The notes beneath the pieces are model-generated. The model made no database searches. It worked only from the letters and a program-made list of their open reading frames with translations, and was not told the DNA's origin. A stretch of 49,989 nucleotides of DNA from Thiohalocapsa halophila. Lineage in GTDB: Bacteria > Pseudomonadota > Gammaproteobacteria > Chromatiales > Chromatiaceae. This document shows, piece by piece, positions 25,581-34,389 of the stretch. Each line of letters starts with the position of its first letter. Positions within the stretch are counted from its first letter, which is position 1. Where the stretch lies: positions 1 to 49,989 of the forward strand of contig NZ_NRRV01000038.1 in assembly GCF_016583825.1 (NCBI RefSeq), read 5' to 3'. The translations under genes and the position numbers were made by a program.

Positions 25581-26450
25581 TCAGCGCGGCAATGAAAGCG
25601 CAGGGTCGTCTGCCCCTGCCGGCTGCGGCTTGCGACAGACCAGCCTGACCGCGCCGTAGCGGAAGGCGATGTCGGCGTCCGCCCGCACGGTGTCGAAGCC
25701 CGCTGCCATGGCCTGCTGCATCGCCGTGGTCGCATAGCCTGCCGCTAGCATGCGCTCCGCGCCGGATGCCAATAGCTCGCGTAGGTACCGGAGCTGCTCG
25801 GTGCGCTCGCGGCTGGTATCGGCGCTGCTGATGACCAGCCGGGGCGTTTCCGCCAGCACTTCGGCGCCGAGGGATGCCGCAATGCCCCGCAGCTTGGCGC
25901 CCACGCAGGGATCGCCGCCGCCCACCTCCGCCTGACAGCGGTTGAAGGCGTCCCACCAGGCGCTAATGGCCGGCTGCGGCGGGTCGAAGCCGAAGGTATG
26001 GTTGTCGACCTCGGTGAGGATGATCCGGCCTGTGGGCTTCACCACCCGCAACAGCTCGCGGACCACGGCTTCGGGGTCGGCCAAGTGCTCCAGCACCCAG
26101 ATGGTCATGCCGACATCGAAGCTGTCGTCGGGGAAGGGCAGGGCGCGGGCGTCGCCCTGGAGCAGGCGGATCTGCTCGCGCCCGGCGAGCCAGGCTTGGC
26201 CGGCGCGCAGGTGCATGCTGCTCAGGTCTACGCCGGTGAGCGTCAGATGCGGGGCGCGCTGCGCAATCAGCTGAAGCTCGGCGCCGACGGCGCAGCCCAC
26301 CTCCAGCAGGCTGCGGTCGCCGGACAAATCCAGCCCGCCGAACACTGGTGTCGCCAGCATTCGCGCCTGCGCCATCAGGCGTTGGCGCTCCGCCTCACTG
26401 AAGCCGTGGATGTAGTGCTCCGCCATCGTCGCCTGCGCGTCGGACCCCAT
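25581..26450 (-). CDS. Class I SAM-dependent methyltransferase
   Basis: A 289-residue cytosolic enzyme with the Rossmann motif LLEVGCAVGAEL (motif I), VDLSS at strand 2, GDARALPFPDDSFD (motif IV) and IWVLEHL, as in UbiE/methyltransf_11 proteins. The substrate cannot be named. The ATG at 26450 is chosen because sequence farther upstream runs into repetitive palindromic DNA. The gene is convergent with the aldo/keto reductase and divergent from the CLC gene. Confidence 0.8.
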   Translation of the reverse strand: MGSDAQATMAEHYIHGFSEAERQRLMAQARMLATPVFGGLDLSGDRSLLEVGCAVGAELQLIAQRAPHLTLTGVDLSSMHLRAGQAWLAGREQIRLLQGDARALPFPDDSFDVGMTIWVLEHLADPEAVVRELLRVVKPTGRIILTEVDNHTFGFDPPQPAISAWWDAFNRCQAEVGGGDPCVGAKLRGIAASLGAEVLAETPRLVISSADTSRERTEQLRYLRELLASGAERMLAAGYATTAMQQAMAAGFDTVRADADIAFRYGAVRLVCRKPQPAGADDPALSLPR

Positions 26451-26523
26451 CCCGCCATTATCCCGGTAAGTCGGCAGGATTGGCCATATTGGCACCGCTG
26501 CCGGCCGCGTTGCCGTCCGCACT

Positions 26524-26632
26524 GGCTCCCCGGCTCCGCTCGGGAGCCCAGCCGGGAGGCTCTGCCTCCCGAGCACAAGGTAGCACCGCGAGGCGGAGCC
26601 TCGTGACCGCATTCCCGGGCGGAGCCCGGGAA
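26524..26632. repeat. Cluster of four palindromes (second REP-like family)
   Basis: Four stems follow one another: GGCTCCC...GGGAGCC (26524-26548), CGGGAGGC-TCT-GCCTCCCG (26553-26571), CGAGGC-GGA-GCCTCG (26589-26603) and TTCCCGGGC-GGA-GCCCGGGAA (26612-26632). The three-base loops (TCT, GGA) are shared, which shows a common family distinct from the GTGGGAGCGG repeats. It lies between the divergent methyltransferase and CLC genes. Confidence 0.8.
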
Positions 26633-26818
26633 CGAGCGCAGGCGTCGGCACGCCGATCCCGCACGATGTTTTCGGGTTCGATGGTGCGCAAGGCTGGGTT
26701 GCGGCTTGGATGTCGGCGGCGCTTGACCTTGCCGCGCGGGGCACCCTTGGGCAGACTCCGGTGTGACCTGAGCGCAACATGTGGTCGCCTGCCTCCCTTG
26801 CCGTTGGAATTCGCACCA

Positions 26819-28555
26819 GTGACCGATCACCGCCATCCCCGCGGGGCCGAGCTCAATCTGTCCCTCGTCGTCACCCTGGGCGCGGTTGTCGGGCTGGTGG
26901 TGGGACTGCTGACGGCGAGCTTCGTGCTGGCCATCTTCGCGCTGAATGACTGGCTGCTGATCTCGCCGCGGGCGCGGATGATGTTCGAGCACCGCGCCTG
27001 GCTTGCGGCGGCAGCCGTGGCGGTGCCGACGCTGGGCGGCCTGGTGGTGGGGCTGCTGCATCGCTTCATCGCCGAGGGGCGCCCGCACGGGCCGCCGGAC
27101 GTCATCGCTGCGGTGCAGACCCGCCAGGGCCGGCTGCCGCTGCGCCCGGGCCTGCTGTCGGCGGTGAGCAGCCTGGTGTCGCTCGGGTCCGGGGCTTCGG
27201 TGGGGCAGTACGGGCCGCTGGTGCACATGGGCGGGACGCTCGGCTCGGTCGGGGCGCGGCTGCTGCGGGCCGGGCGCTCGGACGACAACATCGCCATCGC
27301 CTGCGGGGTCGCGGCGGCCATTGCGACGGCCTTCAAGGCGCCCTTGGCGGGCATCCTGTTCGCGCACGAGGTGGTGCTGCGGCACTTCGCGCTGCGGGCC
27401 TTCGCGCCGGTGGCGGCGGCGGCCATCGCCGGCTATGTCATCGAGGACCTGGTGTTCGAGCGCCCGCCGCTGTTCCACGTCGCCGCCGCCGAGATCGTCC
27501 ACCGCTGGGAATACCTGGTGTTCCTGGCCATGGGTGCCGCCGGCGCCCTGGTGGCGGCGGCCTATATGCGCGCGGTGCTGGGCGCCGCCTGGCTCGCGCC
27601 GCGCTCGCACATTCCGCGGGTGCTGCGCCCGGCCGCCGCCGGGGCGGTGCTGGGCACGGCGGCGCTGTGGGTGCCGGACATCCTCGGCATCGGCGCCGAG
27701 ACCCTGCGCTTCGCCACCATCGCCGGCGCCATCCCGCCGCCGGAGCTGGCGCTGATCCTGGTGGCCAAGCTGTTGGCGACGGCCATGTGCCTGGGCTTCG
27801 GCTTCAGCGGCGGGCTGTTCAGCCCGGCGCTGCTCATCGGCGCCCTGTTCGGGGCGCTGTGCGGCAACGCGGTGGCGCTCGTCACCGGCGGTGTCCAGGC
27901 GACCATGGTGGTCTATGCCGTCGCCGGCATGGTGGCGGTGACGGCGCCCGTCATCGGCGCGCCCATGGCGACGCTGCTGATCATCTTCGAGCTGACGGGC
28001 AGCTATACGCTCACCACCGCGGCGCTGGCCAGCGTCGCGCTGGCCAACCTCACCAGCGCCCGGGTGTTCGGCCGCTCGCTCTTCGACGTGCAGCTGCGCC
28101 GGCGTGGGCTGGACCTGTCCGCCGGGCGCAGTCGGGCGCTGCTCCAGGGCGAGCGCATCGCGCCCCTGGTGCAGCCCGCGCCGGTGACCCTGGCACCGGA
28201 CCTGCCCATTGCCGCCGCCATCGACACCCTGGGGCGCCGCGGGCGCGCCGAGGGCTACCTGGTGGACGCCGACGGCAGCTACCGCGGCACCGTCACCCTG
28301 GCCGCGCTGGAGGCCAGGCGCGGGCAGGGCGCGGCGCCGGTGCTGGACGCCGCCGAGGCCGAGCGCCCGGTGGTGGCCGCCGACAGCTCGCTCTGGGTGG
28401 CCGTGGACCAGGCGCGCACCCTCACCGGCGAGGCCCTGCCCGTGGTGGAGCGCGGCGGCCGCCGGCTCGTGGGCGTGCTGTCGGAGGTGGCCCTGTCCCG
28501 GGCCCATGTGGAGACCCTGGATGCCGTCAGACGGGAGGAACATGGTGGCGGGTAA
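26819..28555 (+). CDS. CLC-family chloride channel/transporter
   Basis: About 578 residues with the CLC membrane core (about 10-420) and a poorly conserved C-terminal soluble region (about 445-575), perhaps a degenerate CBS pair. The anion-path motif GGLFSPALL matches GxFxP. The GREGP motif reads GQYGP, with Y131 in place of the gating glutamate. The position equivalent to the inner proton glutamate is Val (FAHEVV versus FIIEEM of E. coli ClcA). Such changes suggest a passive channel rather than a proton antiporter, though this is inference. The GTG at 26819 is preferred since earlier in-frame codons lie in or beside the repeat. The 3' end overlaps the next gene by 14 bases. Confidence 0.83.
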   Translation: MTDHRHPRGAELNLSLVVTLGAVVGLVVGLLTASFVLAIFALNDWLLISPRARMMFEHRAWLAAAAVAVPTLGGLVVGLLHRFIAEGRPHGPPDVIAAVQTRQGRLPLRPGLLSAVSSLVSLGSGASVGQYGPLVHMGGTLGSVGARLLRAGRSDDNIAIACGVAAAIATAFKAPLAGILFAHEVVLRHFALRAFAPVAAAAIAGYVIEDLVFERPPLFHVAAAEIVHRWEYLVFLAMGAAGALVAAAYMRAVLGAAWLAPRSHIPRVLRPAAAGAVLGTAALWVPDILGIGAETLRFATIAGAIPPPELALILVAKLLATAMCLGFGFSGGLFSPALLIGALFGALCGNAVALVTGGVQATMVVYAVAGMVAVTAPVIGAPMATLLIIFELTGSYTLTTAALASVALANLTSARVFGRSLFDVQLRRRGLDLSAGRSRALLQGERIAPLVQPAPVTLAPDLPIAAAIDTLGRRGRAEGYLVDADGSYRGTVTLAALEARRGQGAAPVLDAAEAERPVVAADSSLWVAVDQARTLTGEALPVVERGGRRLVGVLSEVALSRAHVETLDAVRREEHGGG

Positions 28556-29810
28556 GCCGGGCAGACATGCCGCGGCGGATCACCTGCTGATGTGCGGGCT
28601 CGTCCTGGCGATGGTGCTGCCGCCGGGCTCTGCGCTGCTCGCCGCGCCCAACCCGGCCTACATGCACCAGCCGGACGCGCCTGCGGCTGCGACGGGCGCG
28701 CCGCCGGCAGCCCCGAGGGCGGAGGTGGCGGCGCCGACCGGCGATCCGCCCATGCTCACCATCGCCACCTGGGGCGGGGCTTATGAGCAGGCCCAGCGTG
28801 CGGCGCTGTTCGAGCCTTTCACGGCCCGCACCGGTATCGAGATTCGGGTGGCGCAGTACGACGGCGGTCTCACTGAGCTGCGCGCCCAGCACGCCGACGG
28901 CGAGGTGACCTGGGATGTGGTCGACATGACCATGAGCGATACCCTCACCGCCTGCCGGGAGGGGCTGCTGCGCCCGCTGCCCCACGACGACCTGCCGCCG
29001 TCGCCGGACGGCACCCCCGCCCGCCGCGACTTCATCGCCGGCGCGCTGACCCGCTGCGGCATCGCCCACACCGCCTATGCCACGGTCATCGCCTACGACC
29101 GCCGCGCCTTCCCCGGCATCCGCCCGGACCGCGTCGCGGACCTGTTCGACCTGGAGCGCTTCCCCGGCCGCCGGGCGCTCCAGCAGGCCCCGTTCGGCAA
29201 CCTGGAGTGGGCCCTGCATGCCTACGGCGTCCCCACCGCAGACATCTACCGGCTGCTCAGCACCCGCCGCGGGCTGCGCCTGGCCCTGGCCCGGCTGGCG
29301 GACATCGCCGAGCAGGTCGTCTGGTGGCAGGACGGTGCCACGCCGGCGCGGCTGCTGGAGCAGGGCGACGTGGTCATGGCCACCGGCTACAACGGCCGCT
29401 TCTTCGCCGCCATGGCCGACCGCGGCGCCCCCATCGAGATCCTCTGGGACGGCCAGATCCAGGAGCTGGAGAACTGGGCCGTCACCGCCGGCAGCCGCCA
29501 CCTGGACGCGGCAAAGCGGTTCATCCGCTGGGCCACCAGCACCGACGCGCTTACCCGCTTCGCGCGCCACCTGCCCTACGGCCCGACGCGCCGCTCCGCC
29601 AGCCGCCGCGTCTCGGGGCACATCGGCACCGGCATCGACATGCAGCCCCACCTGCCGACCCATCCGTTCAACGACCGCAACACCATCGTCAAGGACGTGG
29701 AGTGGTATGCATGGACGCATGACCGCATTCGCCGCCTGTTTCGGAGCTGGCTGACGGAGTACGCCCTGGGCGACCCCGCGTTGTCGGGCGGCCTGCGCCT
29801 GAAGCCGTAG
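28542..29810 (+). CDS. PotD-type extracellular solute-binding protein, orphan
   Basis: A 422-residue exported protein. A hydrophobic signal (about 14-35) is followed by a Pro/Ala-rich linker and then a binding domain starting MLTIATWGGAYEQAQ (about 72), typical of spermidine/putrescine-type (PotD/SBP_bac) proteins. The start has GGAGG at close spacing and overlaps the end of the CLC gene, so the two are co-translated. No permease or ATPase gene is adjacent. The ligand is unknown; polyamines are one option from family membership only. Confidence 0.8.
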   Translation: MVAGKPGRHAAADHLLMCGLVLAMVLPPGSALLAAPNPAYMHQPDAPAAATGAPPAAPRAEVAAPTGDPPMLTIATWGGAYEQAQRAALFEPFTARTGIEIRVAQYDGGLTELRAQHADGEVTWDVVDMTMSDTLTACREGLLRPLPHDDLPPSPDGTPARRDFIAGALTRCGIAHTAYATVIAYDRRAFPGIRPDRVADLFDLERFPGRRALQQAPFGNLEWALHAYGVPTADIYRLLSTRRGLRLALARLADIAEQVVWWQDGATPARLLEQGDVVMATGYNGRFFAAMADRGAPIEILWDGQIQELENWAVTAGSRHLDAAKRFIRWATSTDALTRFARHLPYGPTRRSASRRVSGHIGTGIDMQPHLPTHPFNDRNTIVKDVEWYAWTHDRIRRLFRSWLTEYALGDPALSGGLRLKP

Positions 29811-29932
29811 CGGCCGCTGGGCGGCAAAGTGCCGCGCCGCTCACCGCGACCCCCGGTATCCGGCGCCAGGGGGCCTGCAGTGCCCGTTGTCGTTCGCAGA
29901 TGCTGCGGACGTACGTCGCAGCGGTTGGCTAA

Positions 29933-30790
29933 TCAGCCCAAGCTCGGGCGGCTTTCGTCAATCGGCAGCGCCGGATCCCGGGACCACTCGTTCCAGGAGC
30001 CGAAGTAGATGCCGACATCGTCGACGCCGGCTTCCTTGAGGGCAACATAGGTGTTGGACGCGCGGGCGCCTTTGAAGCAGTAGAGGTAGACCTTGGAGTC
30101 GGCCTTGATGCCGACGCTTTGGAACTCGGCGGCCAGCTCTTCTTTGGTCTTGAATACGGGCACGTCGCCGGGCTTCATGACGCGGTACCACTCCAGCCAC
30201 TTGGCGCCCGGGAGCCGGCCCTTGCGGGGGCAGAAGTCGACGCCGTAGGGGCTGGAGCTCAGGCCCACCCATTCGTCCACGTCGCGCACGTCGAGCTTGA
30301 TGACGCTCGGGTCGTCCAGCGACTTCAGCATCGCGTCCTTGTCCAGCATGATGTCGGCGGCGCCGTCATCGACGGGGAAGGTCTTCGGCTCGGGCGAGAC
30401 GGCCTCGGTGCTGCTCTCGTAGCCGTCGTGGATCCAGGCTTGGTAGCCGCCGTGCAGCACGACGGCTTTCGGATAGCCCAGATACTTGAGCAAGAAATAA
30501 CCGCGGCAGGACTGGCCGTAGCCGGAGCTCATGGTGTCCTCGTAGAGCACGGCGACCTCGTCGCCGGAGAGCCCGGCGGCACCGAAGGCGTCGGCGAACT
30601 TGCCCTTTAGGGCGGCCATGCCCTCGGGGTCCGACGTGGCCAAATACGTGAAGATGTCGTGGATGTTGACGGCACCCGGGATATGGCCGGCGGCGTAGGC
30701 TTCGGGGGCGCGGGTGTCGATGATCACCGTCGGCAGCGAGTCCATCATGCCGTGAAGTTGCTCGGGGGAGATCAGGGTGTTCTCGTGCAT
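29933..30790 (-). CDS. Tandem rhodanese sulfurtransferase
   Basis: A 285-residue protein with two rhodanese domains. The N-terminal domain lacks the catalytic Cys (loop starts near E84). The C-terminal one has C238 in the loop CFKGAR, suited to carrying persulfide. This resembles thiosulfate:cyanide sulfurtransferases, which make thiocyanate from cyanide, or other sulfane-sulfur transferases; the loop is not the mercaptopyruvate type (CGSGVT). No signal peptide is seen, so it is probably cytoplasmic. It is the last gene of the minus-strand cluster, 103 bases after the HupE gene, which suggests a link between the imported compound and sulfur transfer. Confidence 0.88.
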   Translation of the reverse strand: MHENTLISPEQLHGMMDSLPTVIIDTRAPEAYAAGHIPGAVNIHDIFTYLATSDPEGMAALKGKFADAFGAAGLSGDEVAVLYEDTMSSGYGQSCRGYFLLKYLGYPKAVVLHGGYQAWIHDGYESSTEAVSPEPKTFPVDDGAADIMLDKDAMLKSLDDPSVIKLDVRDVDEWVGLSSSPYGVDFCPRKGRLPGAKWLEWYRVMKPGDVPVFKTKEELAAEFQSVGIKADSKVYLYCFKGARASNTYVALKEAGVDDVGIYFGSWNEWSRDPALPIDESRPSLG

Positions 30791-30893
30791 CGGACTGCTC
30801 TCGTCTGGAGTTTTGTATCAGGCAAAGGGGTGACCTGCGGCGCGCAGGGCGACGCCGCGGTCAGCGCTGCGATTTCGAATTCGAGCTGGCGGC

Positions 30894-31547
30894 TCAGACG
30901 AGCCCGGTCACCAGGAACAGCCCACCCACGGCCAGCGCACCTAGGCCGCCGGTGCGGATCAGCGTGCTCGTCGTGGCCTCGGAGCGAGTGGCGAGCCGGC
31001 CGAGACCCAGCAGCAGGCCGGCCATGACCGCGTACTGGACCAGCGCGAAGCCGGCGAGGTAGCTGCCGAGCACCGGAGCATCGGCGCCGATGATGGCCTC
31101 GCCGTAGGCATACCCGTGGAAGATGCCGGCGCCCGCCAGCAGCAGCGCCAGGGCGCCGGCGCCGAGCTTGCGCCCGGAGACCACCAGGGCGCCGCCGGCG
31201 AGCACGCTCGCGGCCACCAGCAGCTCGGCAGCGGGGATGCCGAGCGCCTGCACATGGATCAGGGTGCCGGCGACGGTGCCGCCGATGAAGGCCGCCGGCA
31301 GCAGCCAGCGGGCGGTGCCGGTGACGGTGAAGGCGAGCAGGGCCGCGACCACCAGGAAGGCGAAATGGTCGATGCCGATGATCGGATGGCCGAGGCCGGA
31401 GAGCAGGCCCTGGGTCATGGTCTCTGGCGTCATACCGCCCATGGGGTGATGGGCCAGTGCCGGCGCGGTGGCGAGGAGGCCGGTGGTGGCGGTAGCGATG
31501 CGGGCGCTGACGGCGTTGAGGATGGCGGCGTGGCTGCTTCGGGTCAT
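30894..31547 (-). CDS. HupE/UreJ-family metal permease
   Basis: A 217-residue membrane protein with a cleavable-looking signal ending APALA, directly followed by His-His, and about six membrane helices. The family motif HPxxGxDH is present (GHPIIGIDHFAF), which in HupE/UreJ is needed for nickel (or cobalt) passage. The start at 31547 follows GAGGT. No hydrogenase or urease genes are nearby, so the metal may be used by CobW-dependent maturation in the same cluster; that is inference. Confidence 0.88.
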   Translation of the reverse strand: MTRSSHAAILNAVSARIATATTGLLATAPALAHHPMGGMTPETMTQGLLSGLGHPIIGIDHFAFLVVAALLAFTVTGTARWLLPAAFIGGTVAGTLIHVQALGIPAAELLVAASVLAGGALVVSGRKLGAGALALLLAGAGIFHGYAYGEAIIGADAPVLGSYLAGFALVQYAVMAGLLLGLGRLATRSEATTSTLIRTGGLGALAVGGLFLVTGLV

Positions 31548-31756
31548 GATGGTGTCACCTCGGGACAGGGGGTTTGCGGAACTCTTGGGCTCGGATGCCG
31601 CGATGGGCTCGAATGCTGCGGCTGGGGCCGCGGCGCATGTGTTGCGAGGCGGTAGACCTCTGCCGTCCTTCGGCACGTCTCAGGGTGGTCTGCGGTTATT
31701 ACGCGCTGTTGAATCGCCTTGTTTTTCGTAGGCCGTTTCGTAGTCGAGCGCCCGAA

Positions 31757-32875
31757 TCAGCTTGGTTGCGAGCGCTTTGATTGTGAGTGCTGGCCGGAGC
31801 CTGCGCCCGGCTCGATATCCAGCACCATGATGCTGCCGTCGGTGCAGCCGAAGGCGATGGCGGAGGCCTCGGCGTTCCAGACGGCGCAGGCCACCTCGGC
31901 GTCCAGGCTCAGGGATTGGAGCGGGGCGCCGGTGTCGGACCAGATGCAGACGCGGCCGTCGCGGTCGGCTGAGGCGAGCAGCGCGCCGTCCGGTGCATAG
32001 GCGAGCGCCGTGACGGCGGTGTGGTGCAGGCGCAGCGGCGTCGGCTTGCCCTCGCCGGCGGCGGGGATGTCCCAGAGCACCAGGTCCTGGCCGCCGGCGG
32101 TGGCGACGCGCGAGCGCGTTGGATGCCAGTCCAGGCAGCTGACCTTGGCCGGATAGCCGCGCATGGTGAGCTGGGAGGAACCGCCCTTGCGGCCGGTGCC
32201 CTTCGAGCCCTGGCTGCGACTGGCCTGCCGCCACACCTGCAGGAAGCCGTCCTGGGTGCCGACGGCGAGCGCCTTGCCGTCCGGGCGCCAGCCCAGCACC
32301 ACCGGCGCCCCCGGAAACTGGAGCAGCTGCACCGGTGCATCGCCGCCCACCTGCCACAGGTGCAGACCCTTGTTGGCGGCGGTGGCGAGGCGCTTGCCGT
32401 CCGGTGCCCAGGCCAGCGCCAGCACGGAGCGGTTGGCGTCGTACCACACGCCGAGGGATTCCTCGCCCCGCCAAAGGTGGATGCTGCGCCCGGCGGCGGC
32501 GGCCAGCAGCCGGCCGTCCCCTGTCCAGGTCAGGTGCTCCACCCAGCTCGATTCTTCGGCGAGGGTCGCCACGAGACCGCCGCGGGTGTCCCAGAGCGCG
32601 ACACGGCCGTCTTCACCGGCGCTGGCAAGGACGGCCGGCAGGTCATTGGCTGGCTGCTTCGGCCGCGGGCGTAGGCAGAGGTTGGTGACGCCGCCGTCGT
32701 GGGCCTGCCAGGCGAGGCGCTCGGCCCCGTCGGCGCCGGCATGGGTGCGGATCCAGCCGTCGGCGCCGGCGGCCAGCAGTTCCTCGTCGGCGCCGCTGTG
32801 CCTGTCCGTACCGGCGGGCCGCCAGCGCAGCGCGGTGACCGCCTCCGGCAGCTGATGCCGCCAGCGTTCCTGCAT
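31757..32875 (-). CDS. WD40-repeat protein
   Basis: About 372 residues made almost wholly of WD40 blades, with LWD/LWR/LWQ/VWR/IWS-type ends (for example LWDTRGG, LWRGEES, LWQVGG, LWDIPAA), enough for one seven-bladed propeller. No signal peptide or enzyme domain is seen. It starts 20 bases after the cobW stop, so the two are surely co-transcribed, and it may act as a scaffold for the GTPase. A basic insert (SRSQGSKGTGRKGGSS) lies between blades four and five. Confidence 0.85.
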   Translation of the reverse strand: MQERWRHQLPEAVTALRWRPAGTDRHSGADEELLAAGADGWIRTHAGADGAERLAWQAHDGGVTNLCLRPRPKQPANDLPAVLASAGEDGRVALWDTRGGLVATLAEESSWVEHLTWTGDGRLLAAAAGRSIHLWRGEESLGVWYDANRSVLALAWAPDGKRLATAANKGLHLWQVGGDAPVQLLQFPGAPVVLGWRPDGKALAVGTQDGFLQVWRQASRSQGSKGTGRKGGSSQLTMRGYPAKVSCLDWHPTRSRVATAGGQDLVLWDIPAAGEGKPTPLRLHHTAVTALAYAPDGALLASADRDGRVCIWSDTGAPLQSLSLDAEVACAVWNAEASAIAFGCTDGSIMVLDIEPGAGSGQHSQSKRSQPS

Positions 32876-32895
32876 CACCGTCGGTAGTGAGGCGG

Positions 32896-34320
32896 CTAGG
32901 CCGAGCACCAGCTGAGCCCCGCCGTTAGCTCGGCCCGGTCCAGGTTGCGGCCGATGAACACCAGTTCGCTGCCGCGGGGCTCGGCGTCCCGCCAGGGTTT
33001 GCCGTCGTCGCCGTCGAAGAGCATGTGCACGCCCTGGAAGACGAAGCGGTTGGGCCGGCCGCGGAAAGCCAGCACCCCCTTGGTGCGGAAGATGTCCGGG
33101 CCCTTGGTGCGCAGCAGGTTGGTGATCCACTGCTCGAAGCGGCTCGGGTCCAGCTCGCCGGCCGTCACGCCGACGGAGCCGACGCTGTCGTCGTGCTCGT
33201 GGGGGCTCGCGTAGCGGTGCTCGGCGACGGGCGCCGGCGCGCCGCCGGCGGCGTCCGTAAGCTGCATGTCGAATTCCTCCGGCAGGTGCTGGGTGAGCAG
33301 CACGTAGCGGCCGGCGGCGGGGATCCGGAGCCTGAGCCGGGCGCCGTCGGTGGCGTCGACGGTGAGCCGGTACAGGGTCTCGCCGGGCTCGGCGGGGGCA
33401 TCGTCGGCGCTGCCCGAGCGGGTCTCGGCATCGCCCGAGTAGAGCAGGATGCTGCGGCGCTTCCAGTCCGCAAAGATTGCTTCATGCTCCAGACCGGGGC
33501 CGCCGAGGACGAGGTCGATGGTCGGGTCCGGGCCCGCAGCCAAGGCAAGCTCGTAGGTGCCGGGCGTAAGGTCGTAGAGCCCGGCCCATTCGAAGGGCAG
33601 CTCTTCCTGGAGGAATTCCGGCGTCTCGGCGGCGCGTGCCTCGAGGTCGAAGGCGCGCACATCCAGGACCTGATCCAGGTCGATGCCGCCGTGCTCGGTG
33701 GCCTGCACCCGCGCCAGGCGGTTCATGCCGCGCACGCGCTGCTCCAGCGCGGCGAGCTCGTCGGCGGAGACCAGGTCCGACTTGTTCAGCAGCAGGATGT
33801 CGGCGGAGGCGATCTGCGCACGGCACTCGTCGGAGTCGTCCAGGTGCTCGGTGATGTGCTTGGCATCCACCAGGGTGACGATGGCGTCGAGGCGCAGCTT
33901 GGCCTTCATCTCCTCGTCCATGAAGAAGGTCTGGGCCACAGGGCCCGGGTCGGCCATGCCGGTGGTCTCGATGATGATGCGCTCGAACTTGTGCTTGCGG
34001 CGCATCAGCCGGGCGAGGATGCGGATCAGGTCCCCGCGCACGGTGCAGCAGATGCAGCCGTTGTTCATCTCGAAGATTTCTTCGTCGGTCTGCACCACCA
34101 GCTCGTGGTCGATGCCGATCTCGCCGTACTCGTTCTCGATGACGGCGATGCGGTGGCCGTGCTGCTCCGTCAGGATGCGGTTCAGCAGCGTGGTCTTGCC
34201 GGCGCCGAGGAAGCCGGTGAGGACGGTCACCGGCACCCGTGGGTCGGCCGGGTCGAATGACGGGTCGAGGTCTGGGCGGGGCGCGAAGCCCTCGCTCTCA
34301 AGCGCGCAGGATGCGGTCAT
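32896..34320 (-). CDS. CobW/COG0523 GTPase with inserted domain
   Basis: A 474-residue G3E-family metallochaperone GTPase. It has Walker A GFLGAGKTT (36-44), the metal-binding CxCC (C89-I-C-C92), NKSD (179-182) and a C-terminal CobW_C domain (about 385-474). Between about 240 and 380 there is an extra beta-rich region starting FEWAGLYDLTPGTYEL and ending in a short His/Glu/Asp stretch (HEHDD), which is not part of a standard CobW. Such proteins deliver Zn, Co or Ni, or help mature metalloenzymes. It lies 69 bases downstream of the ABC ATPase gene in the same direction and just before the WD40 gene. Confidence 0.92.
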   Translation of the reverse strand: MTASCALESEGFAPRPDLDPSFDPADPRVPVTVLTGFLGAGKTTLLNRILTEQHGHRIAVIENEYGEIGIDHELVVQTDEEIFEMNNGCICCTVRGDLIRILARLMRRKHKFERIIIETTGMADPGPVAQTFFMDEEMKAKLRLDAIVTLVDAKHITEHLDDSDECRAQIASADILLLNKSDLVSADELAALEQRVRGMNRLARVQATEHGGIDLDQVLDVRAFDLEARAAETPEFLQEELPFEWAGLYDLTPGTYELALAAGPDPTIDLVLGGPGLEHEAIFADWKRRSILLYSGDAETRSGSADDAPAEPGETLYRLTVDATDGARLRLRIPAAGRYVLLTQHLPEEFDMQLTDAAGGAPAPVAEHRYASPHEHDDSVGSVGVTAGELDPSRFEQWITNLLRTKGPDIFRTKGVLAFRGRPNRFVFQGVHMLFDGDDGKPWRDAEPRGSELVFIGRNLDRAELTAGLSWCSA

Positions 34321-34389
34321 GGGGTCGGGTCCAGTGGTGTGCTCGATGATCTGTTGGGGTGCGGTCGTCGCTCGGCGATCGGTGCGACC

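Noticed and set aside
26451..26816. N-terminal extension of the methyltransferase
   Set aside because: It would also run through the palindrome cluster, and the encoded sequence is not conserved in appearance.
26480..26818. N-terminal extension of the CLC gene
   Set aside because: The extra codons are translated palindromic repeat DNA and precede the normal CLC start.
26375..28543. 722-codon frame antisense to the CLC gene
   Set aside because: Composition is Gln/Arg/His-rich with no fold, while the plus strand has clear membrane helices and CLC motifs.
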